Of a stretch of 64,000 nt of DNA, positions 50,101 through 59,397 are shown in pieces. Location: the NCBI GenBank assembly GCA_026261815.1, contig JAMPIT010000856.1:8416001-8480000 (forward strand), in the 5' to 3' direction. Made by a program: the position numbers and the translations under genes. The notes below the pieces were generated by a model. The model saw nothing but the letters and a program-made list of their open reading frames with translations. It did not search any database and was not told where the DNA came from. How positions within the stretch are numbered: the first letter of the stretch is position 1; each line of letters begins with the position of its first letter. The DNA comes from Monarcha castaneiventris obscurior. Its lineage: Eukaryota; Chordata; Aves; Passeriformes; Monarchidae.

Positions 50101-53100
50101 TCCTGAGCTGTGCCTGTCACTGGCTGGACCCTACCAGTGTTAGATTCGGGATGGAAGTTGTGCAGACCCCAAGATCCTGTCCCCCTAACACCCCTCAGGA
50201 TCCTTTGCTTGGAAACCAGGGAGCTGGCAACGTGGTTTGTCATTTTTCCAGACAAAGGAAATCTTGGATTTGCCTTCAGTGCAGACAACTGCAATGAAAT
50301 GTGAGGCAGGAGAACCAAATTGCAGGGTCAGAAAAGCCCTGGGAGTGGAAAAGTATCCATAAAACCCCTGCAATCCTCCCTGCAGCCACGTTTCACCCAC
50401 ATGTTCCCCCCATCTCCCTCTTTCCCCACTCCAGCATCCTTGGCATGCACCTTTTTGGATGCAAGTTCAGCCTGAAAACTGACACGGGAGACACAGTTCC
50501 AGACAGGAAGAATTTTGATTCCTTACTCTGGGCCATCGTGACCGTGTTCCAGGTAAGCTCTGGGTCCTCGGGGACATTTTAAGGGGGAACATGAGGAGTT
50601 TTATTGCACAAAAGTCTTCCAGGAGGCAGCACTGTAGAGTTACTAGGGCAGAGATGGTGTTTCGGGGTCTAAAAGCCCTGATGGAGAAGAAATCTACTCA
50701 AAATCAGTGCTGTCCATATCTCTTGTCAGTAAAAGGAGAGTCTAAGGAGGGAATTCATCCTTATTTTCCTCTCTGCTGCCCATCCTGCTCCTAGTCTGCA
50801 GATCTGTCTCCTTCACTGCCCCCAAAATGCCCTTTGCAAACCATTCTGTGTAACTGGGAGTGACAAATCCCCTCACAAATCAGAGCTGGAGGTGCTGGGA
50901 AGGCCTTGATACAAAAAATTGTGTTTCCTCTGCAGCCAGGTTCTGGTTTGTGCCTGAAATTCCTGGCAGGTCCCACAGCAGAGGAATCAGCTGCTATTTC
51001 GAGGGTATTTTAAACATAAAGATCAGACTTCCGTGTTTCAAAGCTCAGGCTTTAGAATCCGAGTGCAACAAGTGGAAATAAAGTTTGTGAAGGCAGAGTA
51101 GGTGCTCAGCACAGCGTCCCTCAGAAACCCAGAGCCTTCACTGCGGAGATCAATTCTTAGGAAGGAGCAAGGACAAATCAGCCCCAGCCCCAGAGGTTCC
51201 CATTTTTCCCTTCCCAACGCACAGATTGCTGCATTTCTCCTCCCAATCCCTTGGGAAATGCAGCTGGCACGGAGCACGAGGGCTCAGTCCTGTGTCCCAG
51301 GAAGGTTATTGAGCAGCATGACTCAGTGCAGCGCTGCTGTCCCCAAAGCCACCTTGGTTCAGGGAGTTTGAGGCCATTTTGGCTGCAAGAATTAATGTGG
51401 AACATGAGCCTGTCATCCATTTTTCTAAGACCTCCAGGATTTTTGAGCTGCAGGGAAGCTGGAGAGTGGAAATCCCTGAGGAAGATCCCTCAGAGCAAGG
51501 CTTGGCAGTGATGGGTGGGTTTTTTTGCCCAGTTTTTTTACCTAAAGGAAAGCACTTTGCTTCCCCCTGAGTTTCTGGAGCCACCCAATGTCATTTATCT
51601 CATTAAATATCCTGTCCCTTACCCTTCCCTTCAGCTCCAGCTGCCTTCTAAAGAGCAGCCTGAAAGGAGATAAGATCTGTGGCCTCAGGTCTGTTATCTG
51701 CTGATGGTTATCAGAGGAGGCAATACCTCCACGAAATGATGGGATTAGGACAGTGCATCCTTCACGTTTGGATATCTGGGATCTGAACCAGTCCCCTCCG
51801 GGCGGGAGGACAGTGCCAGACCTTCCTGCAGAGAGGGGAGGCTTGGCCAGGAGAGGTGCAAAGATCTAAATAAGGGACGTTTCTACAATGTGAGCTGCAA
51901 TCACATGCAAAGACCTAAATAAAGGCAATTTCTGCTGTCTCATCTCATGAGACCTGCGAGTGGTTTCGCTCGGGAGAGGTCAGAAGGAGAGGGAAAATGG
52001 CAGGAGCAGAGTCCCTGAGGCTCTTCCCGTCCCCTTTCCCCGCAGATCCTCACGCAGGAGGACTGGAACGTGGTGCTGTACAACGGGATGGCCTCCACCT
52101 CCTCGTGGGCCGCCCTCTACTTCGTGGCCCTGATGACCTTTGGCAATTACGTGCTCTTCAACCTCCTGGTGGCCATCCTGGTGGAAGGATTCCAGGCAGA
52201 GGTGAGCGATCCAGGCAGAGGGATCTGACACACACACGTGGGGATGAGCCATGGCAGGGAAAACATCTACCCGTGCAGTCAGCCCAAAATGTGAGCTTAA
52301 GAGGTGCTGATGATCCGTGCTGGGCACATGAAGCTCTTTTAAATCAATCCTTGCAGCCCTAAATTTAAATTTGAGGTGCAGATGAGCTGTGCTGGGCATG
52401 CAAAGCTCTTTTGAATCAATCTTTGCAGCCCTGAATTTAAACTTGAGGTGCAGATGAGCTGGGCTGGGCACGTGAAGCTCTTCCGAATCAATCTTTGTAG
52501 TTAAAGCCCACTGGCTGTGGAATGGGAATTGGGGGACCAGGACTTTGATCTTCTACATGGCCTGCTGTGTGATCTAGAAGGAATAATTTAGGATTAACCT
52601 TAATCTCACCAAATGTCCCGTCTATCCCATGGTTTGTGTTTCTTTATGGTGGAACTCAGGCTTTCAATATATTTAAAAGTTTTACTAAAACCCAAAAAGA
52701 TTCAATCGACTGGCTTCCCTTGATAAGGGGTGGTCACCTTGTCCTAAAAGGAAATCGGGGCTGCTAAGCAGGACTTTCCCCTCATGAAGCCTCCTGTGTG
52801 GTGGAAGTGTGTTGGAATACAAGGCACACCTCTGGCTGCCCTGGGGGCTCAGGAGCCCCAGCAAGGGGGTCCCAGCCCCTGGCAAGAGCCCAGAATGGCA
52901 CCGGCTTTGACCTCAGCCCATGGGAAAAGTTACCAACACTGCCAGAATCATTGCAAGCCACCAGAGTGTGAAAATGAGTAGTGGTTTAGTATTTTACAAG
53001 GTAAAAAAGTAGATTTTAGGGTTTTTAATATGAGGACGAAGGGTCTAAGATGGAGGATTTTGGGTGTTGCCCTGTTCTTCTCCTTCTCCTCCATCTTCTC

Positions 53101-56100
53101 TGGTGGTGGTGGCACAAAATGATTGGTAGAATGAAAAAGAGGTAGAAGTTACGTGTCTAGAACAGGTGCAAATTAATTGGTATGGAATAGTAAATAATAA
53201 AGACGTTGTGAAGAATGGTTGGATGATGGAAAGGGCACAAAAAGGCCGGGACAGCCCAGGACTGGGCAGTGCCCGCTCGGACTCGGCTGCATCAGATGTG
53301 CGGCCGGAGCTGAGAGCTGGCAGAGATAAGGAGAAATAAACAACCTGAAACAACATCTGCAGCCGTTTCTCATCTGTTGGGGCTCGAGGTAAAGCTCCCC
53401 AGAGGTGAAGATAAAGAACCTGGATTTGTGCAGAGTACCCAACTCCCACAGAAGTGCTCACAATGGGATATTTGCCCCTTTCCAGCCTGTTTTTCATGGA
53501 ATACCATCATTCCAGAGGTGAAGGAAGGACTATGTGCTACACATGACCACAAAATCTGTGATTCCACGTGTTCCAGCCAGTCTTAGTCCTGAGGACCGGG
53601 CAGGAGGAGACCTGGCTCTGAGTCCAGGTCTTTCCTTGGAACTCTGTCCCTTCTGGGATGTTTAAGGCCACAAGCACAGCTGTTCAAAAGCCATTTCCAG
53701 GCTCCTAACGTGAAATTCTCAGATATTTAGGATGCTGCTTTAAGGCAGAAGCTTTCTCTGCTCAGCAGCCTGGCTGCCCGCAGGGAGCTTTGCAGGGAAC
53801 AGATCCCACTCCTCCCCTGCCCTCTGGGAGGTTGAACCTCCTGCTGATGTGAAGCCAGAGCTGGGCAGAGCTCTCTGAGTGCCTGATTACCCCTCCAGAC
53901 AAATGGCTGTGGTTTCCCTGCTCAGCCCTAATGGCTCCTTTCAGAGCTGTTATGGACCAGGATTTCAATGTGTGTAAGCTCTGCTTTTCCAGGCCGGGCT
54001 TATTCACCCCACGCTGCCTCCCCAAAGGCCGGCAACCACAGGCATGACATTTGCAGGACACATTTTGCTCTCCACTCCGATTTTTTATCAAACCTGACAT
54101 CAGGCCTGTGGGCTCGGCACTCATCTCAGGGAGAGGAATTACAGAAAACCCTTCACAGGGCTGCGTTTCAGCTGCCAGGGCTCCTCTCAAGCCTTGCACT
54201 GAGAAATCATGGAATCCTGGGGTGGTTTGGGTTGGAAGGGACTTTAAAGGCCTGGTTCCAACCCCCTGCCATGGGCAGGGAACCTTCTGCCGGACCGGGC
54301 TGCTCTGGTTGCAAACCAAAGAAGAATTCTCAGTGCAGCTGGGTTTTCTTTTGTCATCCCTGGCTCTGTTGCTACGTTGGGAATGTGGCAGAATTCTTGT
54401 TTTGACCTCTTTGACTTCGCCCTCTGACAGGGGCTGTTCTGAGCAGTCACAGGAGTCTCTGAGGAGAATTTCTCCTCCATTTGCTCAGGTGTTTCTTTTA
54501 TTTATCTGGAGAGGGGCTCCTGGGAGATCTGTGCAGCTGAGAGCTGCTCTCAGCTCAGAACCATCAGCAGGGTTTCAGCAAGGACACTAAAAATCGTCCT
54601 GTGAACCACAGCACAGGCTCTCAGCCTGATCCCAGGTCCTGCTCTGCCTCTGGAGCAAGTTTGCCAGGAGTTTTCCTAGAAGGGAACAGACTTAAATGGC
54701 CACAAACCCATTTGTAGTACATTTGTGCTTAGCACAAGTAGCCAGACTTCCAACAGGGCCATAATTGCATATTTGTGCTTACACCGTTCCCATGTCACTT
54801 TGAAATCTCCCCCGGAGCTGCTCTGGGAGAGCAGACAAACCTTCCAAAATTGTGCAAATCTTTCATCCACTCTGCACTGGTGGTTCTGCTCCAAAACAGA
54901 GAAGATGAATCAGGGAGCTCGAGCCTTTCAGTCATCCTGGCTGCAGCGCTCTGCAATAAATCACAGACAAAATGAAGTTCACTGCCACTTCAGCACCGTG
55001 TCTCTGGAAGCCGTGGGGATTTGTTCGGGCACCAGGCAAGGAACTGTGCTCCTTTTTCTGGGATCAGCTCTTTAATCCAGCCATTTGCTATCAATCTGCA
55101 CAGATTTCTGCAGTCCTGAGGAATCCAGCCAGAGTCCTGCTGACATTCTGCTGGAATCCCTCCCCCTGCAAGGAGAGCCTGAGGACGGCTCCTCTGTCCC
55201 AGGCTGATCATTTTTGGAGGCAGCTATGTACAAAAGGGAAAATGAGCTGGACTTCCAGGAGGAAAGGCAGGGTGAGGGTGGCTGCTCCCTGTCCTGAGAT
55301 GCTGCAGGGCTACCAGGCAAACTGGCCTCATTCCCTCTGCCTCAGGTTGCCAAGAGATTTCCCAAAACAATCTGTTCCCAGCCAGCATGGAGGAAGCAAA
55401 TCAGGGTTTCCAGATCTAAGTCAAACTTAAAGTGCTGTCAGATACAGAATTAAAACCCTCTGACATCCTTTGACATCAAACCCGAAGTGCTTTCAGCTGG
55501 GATCATGGAGAGTGCAAACAAGGAACACCACCATGCCAGGTTTTTCAGTCATTCCTGCAGTTCCAGCTGCTCTGGGATGTTTTCCCCTGGGATTTGCTGT
55601 TCCAGGAGGCTGGAGCAGTGCAGGAAGCACAACGACATGGCAGGGACGTGGTGACAACCACAGCATCATCCTGTCTGTCCCAGTTCCCAAATGAGTGAAA
55701 ACAAGGAAGAGGGACTTGCCTGGGATCATTCCAGAGGGAATTTGGCTTCAACCAAGCACAGGGAGCAGAGGCAGCTCTGAGCTGCTGCGGAACCCATATT
55801 AATTGGGTCTGTTAATTACCCTCCTCCTCTCTGCAGGGAGATGCCAACAGGTCAGACACAGATGAGGACAAGACATCTGCCAACTTCGAGGATGAGTTTG
55901 AGAAGCTGAAAGACTTCCGAGCAACAGGTGGGCTTTTGTCTCTGCATTTTCCTGGGAATCTGGGAGCCACAACTCTGCTTCCACTTCTTCCCACAGAAAG
56001 TGGAAGAATCCGGTTTATTTGGCAATTAATCTGATAGCTAAGTCACCAGAGCAGCTCTGCAAAGTGTAGGGGAAGCTAAATGAGCACTGATATTTCCTTT

Positions 56101-59100
56101 AGACAGATGTTTTTTCTAATTTAAACTTCCCCAAGAAATTTTTAGCTGCGTCTCATCCTTCCTCCTGCACCATTACCACAGAGTGCTTTGCTGACAGCAA
56201 TGTTCTCACCCCACTTCTCGGCAGCTTTTCCAATCAATCATGTTCTCATCTGTTCCTTTTGGTTTCCCACACAAAATGCATTTGGGTGAGGTTTGATGGA
56301 TGGAAAATGTTGCTGCTCATTTGTGTTCCAGGAGGGCCTGGCAATCGATTGGAAGGAAGGCCCACACTGTGCTGGTGCACCGAAAACATGGAATTGTAGG
56401 TGACAGCCTTCACTTTGCAGCCAGAGGGGTGACGAGAAGGGATCACACATTTTAGCAGTGAATGATGGCAAACAGGAGCCACTTCAGTTCCTGCTTCCTT
56501 TGATTCCCAGCTGTTAGGATCCCTCCAAATGCTTCTAAAGCAGGATTTGTTTCAGCCACGGAAATGGGGATTGTGGGGAGCAGATGGAATTCGGCTGAGG
56601 AAGGGGCAGAATCATTTGTCAGGGAAGCTGAGGCAGAGCTGGATCACCAGGAGGTGATGGAGCTGCTCAGCAAATCCCCAACACCAAGTGATCAAATGTC
56701 CCTTGCAAATGTTTGGGAAGGAGCCCACAGCACCAAATCTGCACCAGCTTCAAATAATGAGAGATTTCTGGGGGGAACAGATATTGTCACCTCTGCTCAG
56801 GTGACACAGAAATAGAAAACAGGGCTGAACGTGCTGTCAGGCCAAGTCCAGGGGTGACTGTGTGTCCCCATGAGCCTCAGAGGGGCCAGCTGGTGACTCG
56901 ACAGCAAAAACGTTTTAACAATTCCAGTGCAAAGCTCTGACTGTGTAACAAACACCAGGGCAGGAGGGACGTTTATGGCAGATTAGCAACTTTTAGCTGA
57001 AATTTCCACCCTCACGGTGAATGACAGTGTTCCCATGGATTTCTGGGGTGCAGATCAGGGATTTGTGCACAAAGCAGCAGCTGAACAGATCCAGTTAAAG
57101 CAAATTGTATTGCAAGATCCCCTGGTGGGACAAACAGAGCAGGGGTAAGGCACTCGCTTGGATTTCTCCCTGCAGACCCCAACTGCTTCCCTGCTGATCC
57201 TTCCCCCTCCTAAGGTTGATTCTGGAATATCAGTTGATTTCTGAGATGCAGCCAGGATCCACTCAGCCTGGTAAAACAGGAGTTAGCTCAGCTCCAGTCT
57301 GGGGTTTGACACCAGCCTTTGGTTCTGTTACGGGACTCCACAGGGCTGGGGGTGTCAGGTCTGCTTTGCTTCAGTGGCAATATTGGGTTTTGCAGCCTGT
57401 TCTTGCCATACAGATAAAATAGTGGATTTTTGGGATTGCCACAGCACTGCACCATTGGATTTCTGTGCTGTGGGTGGGGGTGCAAAAGCAGCTTCCATCT
57501 CCTGTCCTCAGCGTTTGCCGAGTGCCTTCCCCGTGAGGAAACTTCAGGCACATCCCAAAGTCATAAAAATCCCTGTGCAGCTCTGCATGACAGGGACAGG
57601 AGGTGAACTTCCTAGGTGGAATTCAGCCTGGCAATTCTCTGCCAGCCCCAAAACTGTAATTCCACTCTCTAAATCCCAAGGAACAGAGAACAAAACTTCC
57701 TGGAAGTGCTCAAGGCTCCATGGGCTTGGAGCAACCTGATCTAGTGGGTGGCATCCCTGCCCGTGGAAAGGGGATTGGAATGAGCAGATGGGATGAGATG
57801 GGATGAGATGAGATGGGATGAGATGGGATGAGATGATCTTCAAGGTCCCTTCCAAGCCAAGCCATTCTATAATTCCATGATTCCTTTGGAGGGCACTGAG
57901 TTCCCAAAGGCCCCTTAAGAGGTTGTGACGTTCACCCGGTGCCTTTCAACGCCGCGACGGGGGAATCTCACTGCCCACAACTCCATTTGGCAGAGCTCCT
58001 GGAGGTCCCCGGGAGCCGTGTCCCCTCACGGGCTGTCCTCTGTCCCCTCCTGTGCAGAGATGAAGATGTACTCCCTGGCTGTCACCCCCAACGGGCACCT
58101 GGAGGGCAGGGGGGCCATGCCCCCGCCCATCATCATGCGCACGGCGGCCACCCCGATGCCCACCCCAAAGTGCTCCCCACACCTGGACTCCCTGCACACC
58201 TTCGGGGACTCGAGGAGAGGCAGCAACGCCTCGCTGGAGCCCGCGGGCTACGACCAGAAGTCCTTGGTAGGTTCTTGCGGCCAACAAGTCCCCCTCAGTG
58301 GCACAGAGCACGGGGTCTTTGTTTCCAGGTCATGGGGTGTTCTGGGGTGGAAGGGAGCCACAAGGATCAAGGGCTTAAATGGCCCTTACAGGGATTGGTC
58401 CCACCAGTTTGGTGTTTTCTGAGCTCAGCTCAGGGTCACGTGAGACGTTTGTGACAGACGTTGCTGGAAAATAAAGAGGAAGGTGATGGAGGTGGGAAAT
58501 GTGTGGAAAGGCGGGAGGAGAACCGAGTCGGGGTGTGCAGTGCTGGGGCAGGGCAGTGACAGCAGAACGGCCAAGGACGGTGAGTGTGGAAAGGGAGAGC
58601 AGGGACGTACCCGGACTCAGCGTTTTCCTGCCTGGTGCCTTGCTGGGAGCCCTTGCCAAAGCATCTCACGGGAGAGACATAACCCTAGAGAGCGCATAAG
58701 TCACGCAGTGACACCACCGACCCCCTCAGAGGAGGAGCAGGAGTCTTTTCCAACCACACTGGCCCTTCGGGATGTCTTGGAGGAGCCGTCAGGTGTTCCT
58801 GTGAGGATGGGACCTGTTTCCCCCCGGTGTTTTAGGGTGGTATCTTGGATTTACGCCGTGTCAGGGGGACGAAGCATTTTCCCTTGCGCTCTGGTTACGG
58901 CCCAGCAGCCCTGTTGGGGGGAAATGGAGGGAACAAGGAATGAGCTGCTGGGCTGCACCAGGATCTGGCTGGAGCTGCTGCTCTGGCAGCTGTGCCTGCG
59001 GCAGGGGGGCAGGAGGGCAGCTCTGTGCAAACAGGGAGCAGAGGCACTGGGCAAAGTGGATTTCTGCCGCTGCTCATCCGTCCCACTCCTCTGCTCCATA

Positions 59101-59363
59101 ACTGCGAGATCATGTTCAAATCAAGGCAGCAGACCGTGAAGGCTCCTCACGCCGAGGCACAGCCACCATCCCCCTTGCTAAGCTGCTTAGTCAACCTAAT
59201 GCCTTTGAAAAGAAAACAGAGATGACTGCTGTTTGCCTTGGGCTTTCATGGGACTGTGAGCTGCTGGAGAGGGATGTTCATCTTTCCAATCCTTTCCCGG
59301 GGAGCACAGCAGTGCCACCAGCCCAAGGCAGATGAAGCAGTCAGGGGAGAGCTGGCTGGCACT

Positions 59364-59397
<34 letters not shown>

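Larger units (their letters stand above)
52202..55836 (+). other. CACNA1H: CACNA1H intron, 3.6 kb, with tandem repeat and solo LTR
   Basis: Holds a three-copy 72-bp tandem just after the donor, a solo LTR (52810-53450) and a short CR1 piece (54203-54310). The remainder (54311-55836) shows nothing recognised. Confidence 0.85.
55928..58057 (+). other. CACNA1H: CACNA1H intron, 2.1 kb
   Basis: Contains a CR1 3' tail with an internal decamer expansion at 57706-57885. The first 1.8 kb shows no repeat or exon that I recognise. Confidence 0.85.
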
